Program-made: the position numbers and the translations under genes | NCBI GenBank assembly: GCA_964035545.1 | Contig: OZ037765.1 | Location: forward strand, 30,494,004 to 30,554,003 | Length of the DNA stretch: 60,000 bases | Direction: 5' to 3' | Origin: Bugula neritina | Lineage: Eukaryota; Bryozoa; Gymnolaemata; Cheilostomatida; Bugulidae | Notes under the pieces: generated by a model | Databases searched by the model: none | The model's input: the letters and a program-made list of their open reading frames with translations, nothing else | What the model was told of the DNA's origin: nothing | In this document: piece by piece, positions 24,252 to 51,624 of the stretch | Position numbering within the stretch: the first letter of the stretch is position 1 | Layout: the number at the start of each line of letters is the position of its first letter

Positions 24252-25548
24252 TGATTGCTGTTTATATTTTCTACTTTTTGTCATGTTTATAGTTTTTATT
24301 TTGTTGTTTTGGTGTTATTAAGTGCAGTTTGTCAATCATATTACAATCATGTTTTATTTTAACATAATAGTTTTACTAAAAGCAATCAGCGTTGTATATT
24401 TTATTGAAGATGCTCTGTGAATATTCCCTTCAATCTCAGTTATAGTATAGTGCTCTACGTCAACAATCTTTTTTGTATAGTTTACAAGTTTATCTAGATG
24501 TCAGTGGAATACAAACATTTACTTACTTATATGAGTTTTATATTATTTATACAAGCTTTTTAGTATTAGTTTTATAATTTTAACTTCACCTATTCTTTAC
24601 AATATATGGCCATGCATTACTTATACTGCACTTTACTTTTGAATGTTGCACTACTTACTATCTTGTTTCAGTCATCTTTTCTCTCTAAATATCTGCTTAC
24701 CAATATTATCTTTACCAAATATTATGCTGCTTTGTGTATTTTACTTCTAATGAATTTATTACTTTTTGTATGTTTAAAGTTACTATAATAATATGTAGTT
24801 ACTGATATTATGATTATAAATATAGTGTTGTTTCCTGTAATATATTTTACTATTAATACAACATATCACTTCTGTTATTATTTCTCGCATGATTTATAAC
24901 AAATGTGTTGAGTAAATCTTCATATTTAAAACTGGTCATTAAGTTTGGAAATATATCTTGTTGTGTAGAAACTACTGTTGCTAAGGACTACCATCAAACT
25001 GCAAAAGTTTTCCCATCGCAGATTTTAATGACCTTCACCTTTACTATGATTAACAATTTGTAACTAACAGTTAAAAAGTTAATGTTAAAATCGACTTTAC
25101 AGCTTTCTATTAAATGTTTGATTTTCATTACCCAAGTAAACTAAGAAATTTTGCTGTAAAACATTATTTGTAATAAGTACACACATCTTCAACTCAACGC
25201 TTAGTATAGTGGAGATGCTATGAATCGAACAAATGAATATCATTTTAGCCCTAAATTATGTTGGTATATTGTTATACATCATTTAGATGAATTTATGTGT
25301 ATGTGTTGGCATATATTACAGTATAATATATGACTATAGCTTCACTGGGAATGTATTATTATGAATTGAAAAAATCTCACATAAGCATGCGTTTTAAAAT
25401 AGGCATCATATTTCATATACTGAATTACATTTACAAATTACATGTGAGAGTTACATAAACTACATGCATTTTCAAACCCCACATTACAAAACTCTTGCAC
25501 TGTTTCACATATACTGAGAACTTAAGCTAAATTTCTAAAAGAATTTGC
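24252..25548. other. Intergenic spacer between convergent GALNT and DBX
   Basis: AT-rich, presumably the two 3' UTRs plus spacer. No further gene is seen. Confidence 0.55.
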
Positions 25549-28500
25549 TCAGTCTACTTCTAGACTTTCTTCTGTGTCCAATGGAGGGCTCTCACTGTTA
25601 GAACTGGCAACATCTTGTGACTCAGCTGGGACACCGGTAGCTGCAAGCTCTCCTTTGGAGTTATCTCCACACATGTTGTGTGTTATGTTTGCTGGTGCAG
25701 CTGCTGCCTGTATGCTGTCGGATGAGTCATGCATTGGCTGATTGGTTGAGTCATGCATTAGCTGGGTAGAAGAAGTATGCTTATGTGGTGCTGCTGAAGT
25801 TTGCTGTCCTGATAGTGATTCTCTTTCTTTTGTATTCCGCCATTTCATGCGCCGATTTTGAAACCATATTTTGACCTAAATTAAGCACATACCTTAGAAC
25901 CCATGTATAGTATTATGATACGTAATATAATATTATGACATCAATGTATAAGTGAAATTGTAGAGTTCAACCAATGCGATGGGATTAATTTTTGAGCAAA
26001 TCATTGGATTTATTTTTGTTGAACGTATTTACTTTGTGAAACAAACAGCTGAAAGAAGTCATATTATTTGTTTTCATTGAATTTGTTTTTATTTCAGTTT
26101 TCAATCCCTACAGTTGAAGATAAAATTACTGTTTTATAGATCAAGCATAAAATTTAAAAGTTTTTGTATGTTGAATCAAAAAATTTTTCAAACTATGACT
26201 TCACTTGATATGGTATATCAATTTCTACTCAATGTGCTGTTGACTTATTATACGGTTGTATACGAAAATTTCTTTATGGTCATAATCTCTATAATAATTT
26301 GAAAAAGCTAACTTCGAAATGGATAGTTTAAACAATCGATTTAGGAAAATTCGACAGGCCGACCACCAACCTGGGAGTCTTTCAGTGTCAGTTTCTCTGC
26401 CAACTTCTTTCTCTCTGGTTTGCTGATGTACTTTTGCTTCTGGAATGTTCTCTCTAGACCTTTTCGCTGACTTTCAGAGAACACAGCACGTCTGAGCATA
26501 TTGCGTCTCGGTTTACCACCCACTGAGCTCCCTAGAGTGCTGAGCATGCTTGGTACAACAGTACTATTAAACCGTGACTCTGCAACTACAAAAATAGCTC
26601 ATTAGAATTGGATGTTGCTTTTAAATAGAATGATTGCCAGTTGCCTAATTGAATTTGAATGGCTTGTATCTTTAATGATGCATGCAACAATATAGTTGAG
26701 TTACAAATTATGTTGTAGTAATGATCATAAAAATACTAATAAAATAACTAAAATTCTGCAATTAAGCAAGATATTGTAAGGTAACAATAATATTTACAGG
26801 GCATGCAGATTGTAGACTAACATAAATGGTCCCTGAATTTCCCTATAAAATTTATATTACTTATAATGCAATGCATTGAACAACTATCTATTCTCATAGG
26901 TTATTCTGCTCATTGTGTTTAAGTGCCTAAGTGGGATTTGAATTAGATACTATCTTTTAATGAATATAACCACTTTGATCCCCTTATGTATCTTCATGTT
27001 GAAATCACCCCTTTACAACTGTAAATATAGTAACAATAAGTTTGAAGAGCTGGTTTTAGAAAGAGTCCTTATCATCAGTTCTCCATAGTGAAAAGGGTTG
27101 ATGTGTCAAATACAGTAATCCCATAATGTGAATATTGAAATGCATAGCTTTTGGCTATTCTTGATGCATTTATTATAATTACAATTAATAATACACAACA
27201 AAGATGAATAATAAGATTTCTTAAATTAAATTTCTAATATTGTAATAATTTTAGTTATATAATTTCTATCATATGTTGATAAATCATCAACAGTCTTCGT
27301 TTTCTTTTATCTTCAATTTAGCGACTTAAAATAACAGAATACCAAGGAAGCCACTTTACTTTGTCAATGATTCAACGAGCGATTATCTTACATTTGGCCA
27401 CTCATGAAAGCTCATAGAAATGAAACATCAAATATAATAATTATATTTCTCCACTTTAATGCATATCTAATTATAAATTTATGTGTCACTTTTGGGGCTA
27501 TTTTGATAGAAAGCTTTTAGCCGAGATTGAAAATATTGACTTTCTATCAAAGCTAAACAATAATTTCTAAGACTTCAGCACTCAGCATTAACAAAATTCA
27601 CGTTTTATTTGCTCTAATGAATTATTTAATGAGTATTTGTCTAATTAACTATTCGGATAAAATATTATTTGCTTTTATGGGTTTTAAGTGCTTAAAAAGA
27701 TAATCACTGGTTTTACTTGTGAGTAGATTGATGTATGGAGTGGCTAAAATACCAAATGACAAGTTGTTCAATCTAAAGCTGTGCAAACAAATGGACTGGA
27801 TATGAATTCAGTAACTTATCATATGCCTATATTTCAATTAAACACCAAATCCCTCCTTTCTTTAGAGTAGGCCATTAATTACCTCCATTAGCCTCTAAAT
27901 TCACACAAAATTAAAACTTTTGTAAATATATTTTTTGATTCATTTTTAGCAGTACAAACACAGATGCATTTGATACTAACCTATAAGATAATGTTCTCTT
28001 TGTAAGTTTTTTTCTGAACACGATTAACATTAATACACTTATACAGTATATTTGCCTAATAACTATAATAGATAATTGAAAATATTTTAGCTGCACAAAT
28101 CTGTAATGCCATTTGATCAGCTTTATGTCAAAATTCACTCATAACTGATACATTAACAGCATCAAAACTTTGCTATCCACTTGTCACAAATCTACGCTTT
28201 TTAATATAGGTGCGCCACAATCATACTTTTGCAAGCAATCTAAGAATCTTGACATATATATCATACTGTGAAATACTTCAATCTTAAACTTTTTTAGCAA
28301 TTACACATACCTTTAGAACTATCTACAGAAGAAAAGTTAGAAGTCCTTGGTGATTTAGAACCAAAAGACTCTTGTAATAAACTCTGCCCTTGCTTTTCGG
28401 TAGTTGCGTACTCTGCCATATTATTGAACGGCAGCCCTGTGTTTGTAGGTAGCAGCTTATGCTGAGATAACACTAAACTAGGCAGCATATTTGCTGACGC

Positions 28501-29839
28501 CATTAGCTGCTGTAGAGAGACATTGGGAGGGAGACTTGGGAAATGAGAACTAAACAACTCATTCTTTGTGGGAGATTTTCCTCCAAAGTTGAAACCTGCA
28601 AAAAACAAAACGATGATTGTGAATATATTATGTATAAAAAACTTTCTCTTTTTACTTTAAGATTTATCATGAATGTCACTAAAAGTTTCGATTAAAGCAA
28701 TTGATACATTCATAAAAATTATAGCAAAAACCGTATTTTGTCAGCATTATTATTTTAAAAATTACACAGGGTCTTTACTATAGAAAAATAAATCTTTTAA
28801 TGCAACTTTTATAACTTTTTAACAAAATTAGCCCAAGCCTAATAGTCTATACTCTAATTTTTATTGGGTGTTACCAAAACTAATCATCATTGTTTCTTCT
28901 GAATTTTGATTTTATTGCTGCAAAGTATCAGGTGCTCTCTTTTAAAAGTACACCTGTACTTCGCTTTTGCGTGTTTACCACACACATGTATAACCATTAG
29001 ACAAGGAGATTCAAAACATAAGCATTAGGCAAGTAGATAATGCGCTATGATTTGAAACAAAAAAAACCGTTTATTAATACAGAAGATGCAATAATATGGA
29101 ATAAAACTTGACACTATATTCAAGTAAGCTAATTTGTGGTATTTACTTGATTTTTGTATAATTAAAAAAAGTTTATAAAGCATATGCAAGCAAAGCGCCA
29201 GTGCAAAATTTTGAGGCTTTTTCAATACTGGATTAGCTGTGGGGTTTCTTTCATTTTCCATTTTGATCAGCTTTTATCAAAGCTGTAAACAGCCAACACA
29301 GTTTTCACATTTCTACGACAATTTTGGAAGCATAACTTTTGTAATGTCTATGCAGGGCTTTAAATGAATTCAAACAGTGAATTTTTATATAAACATAAAG
29401 ATTTGTTTAAATTTCTCATATACTACATCTTTGTAGCTATAACTTGTTTATTGCTTGTTAGTTTGAACCATTCACAATATATACAAGAATATTCATTACT
29501 ATGCACCAAAATGTGAATAAATTAGTTGAGTTTTTAAGCAATCTTGAGAAGCATATTATAACATTTACCTTTATTATCATAAGCTGTTGGTTTGTCTTTA
29601 TTGTGTCCTAGAATTTGAGAAACGCCGAACTTGAGTAGACCAGAAGTTTCTTGTTCATTTTGCACCTTACTCTGATTATTTCTGGTTAACTTAACAAAAT
29701 CCCTGTACGTTGAGGCCTGTAGCTGGTTATATCTCAGCTGACTCATTGCTGCTGCCATTAGCCACGCTGTCTGAGGTGACGGAGGTGAAAGATCATTTCT
29801 GATTTTCAAAGATTCCAAGAGTTGCTGCTGGTTCAACAT
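25549..29839 (-). CDS. DBX: DBX-family homeobox transcription factor
   Basis: Four exons: 29569-29839, 28311-28595, 26371-26579 and 25549-25875. They sum to 1092 nt, 363 residues, near vertebrate DBX1/2 length. The homeodomain spans about residues 212-271 and is split by the last intron just before helix 3. Key stretches are LRRAVFSESQRKGLERTFQK, QKYISKPERKKLAEKL and VKIWFQNRRMKWRNTKE. The YISKPERKKLA and MKWRNTKE words are diagnostic of DBX. The N-terminal half contains LLKFGVSQIL, whose FGVSQIL fits the eh1 Groucho-corepressor motif (FxIxxIL). The C-terminal tail is acidic and Ser-rich (PPLDTEESLEVD). DBX proteins are repressors that pattern neural progenitors. The start ATG (MLNQQQLLESLK) is the first methionine of an open exon; an upstream non-coding exon is possible. 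Confidence 0.95.
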
Positions 29840-32016
29840 TGTAGAGTGCAAAGGAACTGGTCAAACACGAAGTATATTTATGAGTGAGAAACATGTCATG
29901 TAGTATTGTACGCTATTGGAAGGATTACTTGCGGTATATAAATGTTTGTGGGGTACTTGTCAAGATGCGCCGTGATTGGCTAACATCTGGCTCAATAATG
30001 TAAAGCTGTTGATACTCAACATAATGCGGGCCTAATTACAACTTCATATGCCCTGAGGATGTTATTTTGTCACCAGCTATTTACATATTGACTCTATTCA
30101 GCATTAAATACAGGTTTAAATCTATTTTTGTGAATTATTTTTCATAATAATAAGACAGACCGTATTAAATGAGTGGTTAACAAACAGTTAAGGAAAAGAT
30201 TATTTTCTAATAGGTAAACCTTTAATTGAGTTAATGAAAAAATTGTAGTTGACTTTTTAAAAATTCAGGATTATATATTTTTTAAATGTCTTCAGTATCT
30301 ATCTTTGCAAATTTTTGCTAATATTCTTGTTTTGTTTTGAAGGCCATTGTACTGGAACACTATTCTAAGAATGTTGTAATCATACATTTATTTATAAATA
30401 TATAGATATATTTATATTACAATATGGCATATAATACATAATGTAATATATTTATATATATAATTTATATTACACTATTACATACAATATACATTGCATT
30501 ATGTTTATGGATATATTTATATTAAGCTAATGCATATAATATATGATGTATTTTGTTTATGAATATATTTATACACATCTTGAAGCAATTCTTTAAAACA
30601 TGCCAGTTCTTTTAGCAACTGATGTCTAAGCACACAACACTGAGCTCTTGTGTCACAGGTGAAAAAATTCCTTATATTGACTGGTTGAAAAAAATCTGAA
30701 TTGGGACAATTGAAGGCTAATGGTAAGTATTAGTAATCATTCAATTAAAATAATCTGCATTATTATGTCCAAGTTTATTGTTGTGTGGTTAAAATATAGC
30801 AACTATGCAAAGTGCATGTAATGAATACAATCTGTATAAAAAACATTTTACTATTCTGAAAAGAGTTACTTGTGTATGATGATAATATGGCTTCAATACC
30901 TTTAGTTTTGCAACAGCTTCTAGATCTACCTGAAGTTAACTTCAACACCTGATAGTCTGAGACCATTGCCAGATAGTCTGAAATCTTTGCTATGTTATTT
31001 AAATAAACTTAAAGCACACTGCACACAGCACACTGCACACAGCACACTGCACTCTGCATATATGAGATGTTGTTCTCTGTTTGTGATTATACTTTGCAGA
31101 ACTCTTTTTCATGACAAACTAAATCATGTTGGCCAGTCTTGTATAAATTGATTCTTCAGGAATTTTTTATTTGTTCATAATCATTTTAAAATATAATTTA
31201 AAATTATCAGTTCTTTATTGTATCTCTTGAAATAGTTCACTAATCAATTATGATAGATTGCAGTTTTAGCCCTCTTAAGCAAAAGAGCACTTCAAGGGTT
31301 ATTGTCGTTTATGTTGAAGTTGAAAATTACTAAACATAAAAGTCCACGCAAACATCTGTATAAATGCATGCAACATGAAGCAATGTGGAGCTCAGAAGGA
31401 GGTTGCAAACTTGACGTAGTAATATTTTAAACATCAATATATTATTCAGTGCAGGTGGTACTGCATTATTAATCACCTAATAATAAAAGACTTATTATTA
31501 CCATCAGACTCATAATACTTATAAAAGTGTTAAAAACATAGTTTGATTTCTATGTAAATGCCCAAGCTGTTACCAAATTATTACTATAATAATGCTAATG
31601 CCCTATGCTAAATAGGTATACGCATAAGTTTAGTAGCCTTAGTTATTAGAAAACTTGACTTGCCATGTAAATTATACATAGAAGGCTATTTTAGTTGTGA
31701 CAAAACTTCTAGAGCTAAGGCTTCAGCAAGACTCAGCGTGAGAATACTGTTTGTTTACCATCAATCAAAGTTACAGGACAAAAGATTGTACTAATGGACT
31801 GATGGAAGAGATGCAAGTGTCACAATAAATCTGAGAAACAATACCCTGGGTGCAGTGATTAACCCTATATTTTTATTTATGACTACTATTATTGTAGAAT
31901 TAATTTTATTTGATAGATTATAAGTTGTAAATGATAACTGTTTATTATAATACCTGTAAGAACAAGTCTGAAGTTACAGGCATGAACAAAATGATATCAT
32001 ATATTCATGCATATAA

Positions 32017-32185
32017 AAAACTCATGCAATTTTATATTCACCATCCCTGTAAGAAAACTCCTGATGGAAAGGGTTTTTGTTGAAGCGGGCTAAGGACTTA
32101 TTCAGATGAGGCACAGAGGCAAATACGTATGACTGGATGCTTTTCCTGGCATCACCAATGGTTTTTACTGGTTCGATGTTAGAGA
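32017..32185 (-). repeat. tRNA-derived SINE, copy 4 (head replaced by GT repeat)
   Basis: The family body is clear on the plus strand (CACCATCCCTGTAAGAAAAC, GGGCTAAGGACTTATTCAGA, GACTGGATGCTTTTCC). The tRNA-like head is cut off where the GT microsatellite begins. Confidence 0.8.
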
Positions 32186-32189
32186 TGCT

Positions 32190-32369
<180 letters not shown>

Positions 32370-34999
32370 TGGCGTCATATATTAATTTAATCTGTAAGTG
32401 ATGCCGATTTGTCAGTTATTAGTCATACTTGATGCCCGTTTCAAACTGGATTGTAACTTCCATTATAAACTTAATTTATAGATAAATTTTTCCAAAATCA
32501 ACAATTGTACCAAAAATTATTATTGCTTGCAATAATAATTTACCAGCAATTGTGCTAAAAGTATTCTTGCTTATAATAGCAATTAACCAGCCTTTAAATT
32601 TGTGTTGATGTATTGTATAGCCAGATAACTATAGCTTTAGCAACTCTTAAAAGCCTCATTTAAGTTGTGAAAAAAAACAAACAAGCCGCCTGCAGTAGTT
32701 TTCAACCCTCTCTGTTCTCTAATGCTGCAACTTCTGTCGCAGCTAAAATCACATATTTGGTACTATTCTATTTATTGCTAGCATGCAAGGATTTTTAAAA
32801 TACTTTTTTGCACACACCTGGTTAACAAACTGACCATAGTAGGTCTTACATATTGTATATTAATAACATGCATTTAAGTTAGTAATATGAGGTCTTTTAG
32901 TATTGCGCTAAGTAGTTTTGGTTAGATTAACTGCACTTGTATCTTAGTATTTTTTTGTAATATGAATACTTTTGCATCTACAGCATTCTTTCATTAAAAA
33001 CAAGTAAAAAAAGCTTGAAAATTTGGTGATTTTATAAAGACAAAATTTATTTTAGTTCTATACATACGCACACACTTACACATGTGCACATAAATCATAT
33101 GCACAAATATGCACATAAATAAATACATGCATATTGATAAAAGGAGACAACTCCAAGTTTGTTTTATATTATTATTACAATGTCAAACATTTAGGTTTAT
33201 TCTGCTTTTGAGTCTGTGACTAGAATGAACTATGTGTTGATAACTCCCATTTCAATCATGAAATAATAATACAGAAGAAATCTGAGGGCAGAGTCTATGC
33301 CTTAGTATTTATTTCAAAACTGTGGAGTACAGGCTACAAAAAGGGCTTAGTTTAACAATAAATGTATAGGGGTCTACAGTACGCAGTCTGGTTATTATGT
33401 TAAATATAATATTAAAAAGCCATTTCCGCAACTTCCTGTAGTAACTTCATGTGAAGTAGCTGCGGAAAGAGGAAATAACTTCTTAGTTAATAAATCATTA
33501 TTTCATTTATACACTAACAATATTAAATCATTAATGTTCTCAGGCTAAGAATGGGCCGCCTGTGATTTTAGGTTCAAGAGCTACAATTCTATAAAATAAA
33601 CTCTAAGTAGAAATTTCTCGTACACTAACATACATGCTGCATGCATACATGCATACATGCATGTAATCACTGCTATTTACTTTATATAGGTGTTCAAAGC
33701 ATTCAAAAGAGGAGCGCCATTTAAAACACTGTAGTCAATGTAAAAATTGAAGTTTTCAAACCAATATTTGTGTCACATGACCATTAATTTGAAGAAGTTA
33801 TTGTTTCATATCAGTGTTGAGTGCCTTAAGCCCTTATATTGCAGGAATTAGTGACTTGTACCGGATTACATTATATAAAACACCCTTGACAGGTGGTCAA
33901 TAATTTCCAAGAGGTCATAATTATGATTTTCCTTTACAATACAATATACTCTATACAATAACATGAGATATATTCTATACACCAATAGTAATTTGTATTA
34001 CATTTATTAGACATGTTTTATAATGTATGTAATAGATGATATGGAAAATTAGCCCATACAATAATATGCAATATACAGTACAACTTATAAGTTGTACATT
34101 GTACTGTGTACTATGATGTGACAATGTTACCTATTTAGTTTCTAGATCTCTAGATGTACTCAATTATTTGAATAGTGTATATTATATTATATTTAGTCCT
34201 TAAGCATTATGTCAAAGCAATAAATACTATATAGCTAACATTTAATTAAATTTATCTGTATATTTTCTACATAAAAGAATTTACCATATAATTGTATATG
34301 TGAGATAGTCAGCCTTGTAAAAGAATTGCTGAGTCAGTTATTAAGAACTAGCAACGCTGCCAAGGATTATATTATGTTTTGTTATAATAATATTATTGTA
34401 TCTGGCAGCTCATAGTCTGAAGGAGCTAAACAAACACTCATAGTTTAAATGAGAAAAAATAGGGATTATAGATCACACAACTCCTTAATTATTAAACAAG
34501 GTTATTCTATATAATTTTATTTCATCATCATGTACAACTATATGCAAAATCAAAAATTAGGAGGTCCCTCATTTTAATAGACCGAGGCCACTTTTAGGTG
34601 TTTTATTTTTTGGCAGGTACTTTTGTATAAACTTTAAGGTTGTTCTGTTAAGTTTCAAGATTACATAAATGCCAGGGCAGGTGGCAGGCATGTGTTTGCA
34701 AGTGCTTGATCCCTTCCTGCAGCAGAAATAAGGCTATTTAGACAAGACTAGTGTCTAGTTTTATAATAATACAGACTAATGAGCTAAAATTATATGCATA
34801 TTATTGGATTTATTAGTGTTTACATTGTTGGCTTTCATTCTATACATGCCCATAGAGTTAACTTGATTAAGAATCCACTTAATAATGCCGCTCTTGTCAA
34901 GTGACGTTGAGTTAGTGCAGGCAGTGGTACTCTTTGCTGCCAATGTGATTGGTTTGTTGCTTTCTATCAATTTGCAGCTTGTGTCAGAAAAACTGATCT

Positions 35000-35056
35000 T
35001 AGTTCTTTTTAGACGCAGCTGTGGAGATGTTTGATTAGTCTGAGTTCATTGCGCAG
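35000..35056 (+). other. Putative 5' UTR exon of the GluN2-like gene (3' boundary only)
   Basis: A strong donor, GCGCAG|GTAAGT, ends at 35056. An acceptor TTTATTTTAG ends at 35820, 68 nt before the start codon. Together they suggest a non-coding first exon spliced to the coding exon. The 5' end is not defined and the intron is inferred. Confidence 0.4.
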
Positions 35057-35888
35057 GTAAGTGGGTGTCTGAACATACTTTCTTACAGTCAGTATAGCCG
35101 TTGGATTGTTACGGAGCTGTAAGCCAAGTAATTGTTGGTTACTGCTGCCAGACTTACTGTTGTTGGACTAGCCGTTATTACGCTTAGAAGCGCTTCTGGA
35201 AACTCATTTTGTTAACTGATGCTTAGATTATAACTTTTTAATGCATACTTTCTTTAATATTATACTTTTAAATGGTTATATAGAGATATGAAATTTTCGA
35301 ATATAACATAAATAAGGTTACGGAATCTTAGATTATTGCAATGACTTTGAAACTTTTTAATAATCGGCTTTTTAAATGAATATGTGTATAGTGAATAGAC
35401 ATGATATAACACATTTATTGTATATATATAATACCTTATTGTAGGCTGTAACAAATTAATGGTTTTTTTTCTAATGCGATGCCTGCTGTTTTTTTATGAA
35501 AAAGTTTTTATATGAAAATTTTTCAAAGACTTTGTAAGTTTAAGAAACAATATATTTTAACAGTTATTGCTTTCTTTCTGTTATTATTTAAATGTTACAG
35601 CATGCTTTCCTCTTATATATATATATATTTAGGTTGACAGACATGACAGTTATTAAATACATACAAGAAAATGACTTGAAACAAAATGAATTTAGTGTAA
35701 AGTTATAGCTACTGAATAAATATTACCAAGTCTTTTGTCCCTTAAATGATAATCTAGCTCCGCTATTATTTAATAAATATTTTTAAAAGCTGTCAACAAA
35801 TTTTTATTGTTTTATTTTAGTATAACTCACAGATACTGAACTCAGCAATCACCATACATCAAAGCGGCAAAGGAAGAAACGGACAGCC

Positions 35889-48923
<13,035 letters not shown>

Positions 48924-49688
48924 AACTATAGTAACTTTTGCTTCATTTATGAAATAAAAAAATGAGATAAAACTTTAAATATGACTGTAGCCTAAAAGGG
49001 CTAACTTTTCTTAGTTATCTGCCCATGTAATGCATAGTTTTTAAAATGTAGGCGCTTAGGAAGTTGAGTATGTAGACATTGTATAAGGTGCAAATCTTGT
49101 ATCAACGTATGTCATGCGAATAAAAGCAAATTATTTATACATGTTATATAACATATTACTGTCGCTAATAAGAAGTTCTCAGTTTTGATGATTCTGCAAA
49201 ATGAAGCTGTCAAGCGTTTATTTTTTTTCATATTCAATAATTATCGTTCATAATGTATTAATTACCATATTTGCATAATTTTCTGTTTGTTTAGTGGGTT
49301 AACGATTCTTCCCATGAGTTTTCTGTAAATTATCATATGATCAATTAAAGTTTCTTGCGCCTGAAGCAACCTTGTAAAGGAAATATAAAACTGTGTTATG
49401 TAGAACATTTGATATTTTATGTCGTGTGAATTTGTATGCATAAAAGGTAAATAAAAAAATAATGCAATTCATGAACCATCAGCAGTTTAGTATTAATTAA
49501 AATAATATTTTATATTTCAAAGTGTGAAAAGGTGAAAAATAGTGAAAAAGACAAACACAATGACCACAAAACCAGAAGTAAAATAAATAGAAGCTACATG
49601 CTATGCATTTGACCCAAGATTGGGTGTACAGCTGAACTACTGTGTCACACACTACCTTATATAGATTTTCACATGTCAACGGACAGGT
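48924..49688. other. Convergent 3' ends of GluN2-like and HAUS2-like genes
   Basis: AT-rich 3' UTR and spacer. AATAAA-type signals are visible on the plus strand near 48953 and 49119, suitable for the receptor mRNA. Confidence 0.5.
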
Positions 49689-51050
49689 TCACTTTCCATA
49701 AGATTTAGATACGGATCCCACAGCCTCCCGCAACTTTGACAACTTAGCAACTTGAGCATTGATTTCATCCAGCTGAGAACTTAGTCTAATTAGTGTTTGA
49801 TTCTACAAAGATTACGACATCAGAGTACTTTTGTACAAATAGTGATGCCAACGTCAGCAGTGTGAAAAGATAGATTACATATACTTAAGAAATGTATATC
49901 ACCTACTCAAATTATTAAACAAGCTGCACAATGACATATTATGTACATTTCATGTGGCAACAGATTCTCCAGCCAAAAGACATTAAAGCGTTTCAAAACT
50001 AGTTATAAGTGGGAGTCTGCAAATGGAAGTTTACAAAAGTTATTTGCGTGACATCACAACTAAATACTGTGAGAATATCAACTCACAGATTTACTTGACA
50101 GAGTATTGGAGTTGTCAGAAGTCCATGTGACTGTATCGAGAAGGTTGGGCAGATCTGATAGCAAAGGGCTCACCATGTTGAAGAACTCAACAACACACCT
50201 GTAACATGTGTCACTACATACTGTAACATGTGTCACTAAATACTGTAACATGTGTCACTACATACGGTAACATGTGTCACTACATACTGTAACACAGGTG
50301 TATACCACAACTAAACACACCGAATAAATACATGTAACACAATATACATGTGTATATTACTACTACATACATGTAATATAATATGCATATATTACTACTA
50401 CATACATGTAGTATAATATGTATCTATTACCACTACATACATGTAGTATAATATGTGTATATTACTACTACATACTTATGAAGGGAAGCATCGATGATAA
50501 GATTCTCTCCAGTGTATGGTTTCTGTAGTCTACTTGTAATTAAAGACTTCTTTTCAACTGCTTCAGTAAGATGTGTGCTCAAAGATGCCAATTTGCTTAA
50601 TCTTGATTCTACAGCATTGATGGAAAGACAATTACTAGCAGCATCCGTAATTTTAATGCAATGCAGCATATTCAAAGAATTAGTGGATAAAACAGTAAAT
50701 AAAAGCAAAAGAGAAAAATGATCACTTACTAAGGGAAGAGGGAATGAAATAGATAAAAATCATCACCAAAAAATCAACATTTATTTTTGCTTCAACAGTA
50801 CATTAAACTATTTTGTGAGTCTTTCAAAATTTAAACTGATAATAAATGCTAAACACAACAACAAACCAATTTTTGTCATATTTGTGATGTCGCGTGTTTC
50901 TTTGTCCATTAAAAGTTTATTGATTTCTCGATTGATTGAATCAAGTTTATTTTCTGTAGATGTAATTTCTGCCATAAGATTCAAAGTCTTTACACTAGCA
51001 TAAGATTCATAAACCTTCTGTTGCTGTACAGCATCTTCTGGTCTGTCAAA
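49689..51050 (-). CDS. HAUS2: HAUS augmin-like complex subunit 2 (HAUS2-like)
   Basis: Exons on the minus strand: about 50868-51050, about 50476-50628, 50087-50198 and 49689-49802 (TGA at 49689-49691). The protein is helical and coiled-coil-like. The third exon of this set continues RLQKPYTGENLIIDASLHK into the next exon's CVVEFFNMV. This matches the HAUS2 signature RLLKP..ENLPIEA..HRYMV as I remember it, and the flanking helices are similarly placed. Augmin recruits γ-tubulin to spindle microtubules for branching nucleation. Terminal residues are KLREAVGSVSKSYGK. The boundary between the first two exons listed is uncertain, since the best donor leaves the wrong phase. No start codon is seen in these exons, so a 5' exon is missing and may be 59733-59864. 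Confidence 0.6.
50199..50475 (-). repeat. HAUS2-like intron built from donor-unit and acceptor-unit tandem repeats
   Basis: Read on the minus strand, the 277-bp intron starts with about four 35-bp units each beginning GTATGTAGTRGTAATA, the first being the real donor. It ends with four 22-bp units of TATGTAGTGACACATGTTAC, each followed by AG or CG, the last being the real acceptor TTACAG. Only about 45 bp between the two arrays is unrelated. Confidence 0.92.
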
Positions 51051-51308
51051 CTACAAAGAGTCAAGTATTGCAGTATTACTTCTTGCCTTCATAGTGATTA
51101 TGATGTTGATGATAATAAATTTAATCAGCTGCTAGAAACTAAAAAGGTTTGTATAAATATTGCTATAGTTGTTAAATATTTAAGTATTAAAGTTGGTACA
51201 AGTACAAGACTAATCTTAACTGTAGTACAGAAAAGCACTAAGCACTAGTTTAAGTTTTAGTAATAGTAAAATGATTATATTGTAACTGTTAGTATCTAGT
51301 GCTAATAT

Positions 51309-51613
51309 TGTTATAATTTTCAGATTTAGGGTCGATGTGCCACCAAGAGAGTCTATTTATCACTAGAGAAACTTCACCAGTTAAGTCGAGTAGATATCGT
51401 TATATTTAATACAAGAATACATAATAAAAGTCCAATGTACAACAGTAATGATACGCACGTCTATTTAGTTTTACAGCACTATCCTCCACTGAGCTAGTAG
51501 CGCGAAGCGGCTACTATTACTTATAAACAGCTTAGCTAATTGGCTAATACATTGTTCCGGGTCAATACGCAACCTTGCGTATTGTGTTGCTGGTAGCTCC
51601 ACGAGCCACCACA
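51309..51613 (-). repeat. 3' LTR
   Basis: 305 bp, apparently identical to 58450-58754 (constant offset 7141). On the minus strand it starts TGTGGTGG and ends TATAACA. It contains a TTTATAAG TATA-like box and a perfect 22-bp hairpin (CAATACGCAA-GG-TTGCGTATTG, 51563-51584). Confidence 0.97.
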
Positions 51614-51624
51614 CTGCCCCCTCC
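51614..51624 (-). other. Polypurine tract
   Basis: GGAGGGGGCAG directly precedes the 3' LTR on the minus strand, the expected primer site for plus-strand DNA synthesis. Confidence 0.8.

Noticed and set aside
33424-33473. microRNA-like hairpin (TTTCCGCA ... TGCGGAAA)
   Set aside because: The outer arms pair for only about eight bases and the interior is badly bulged.
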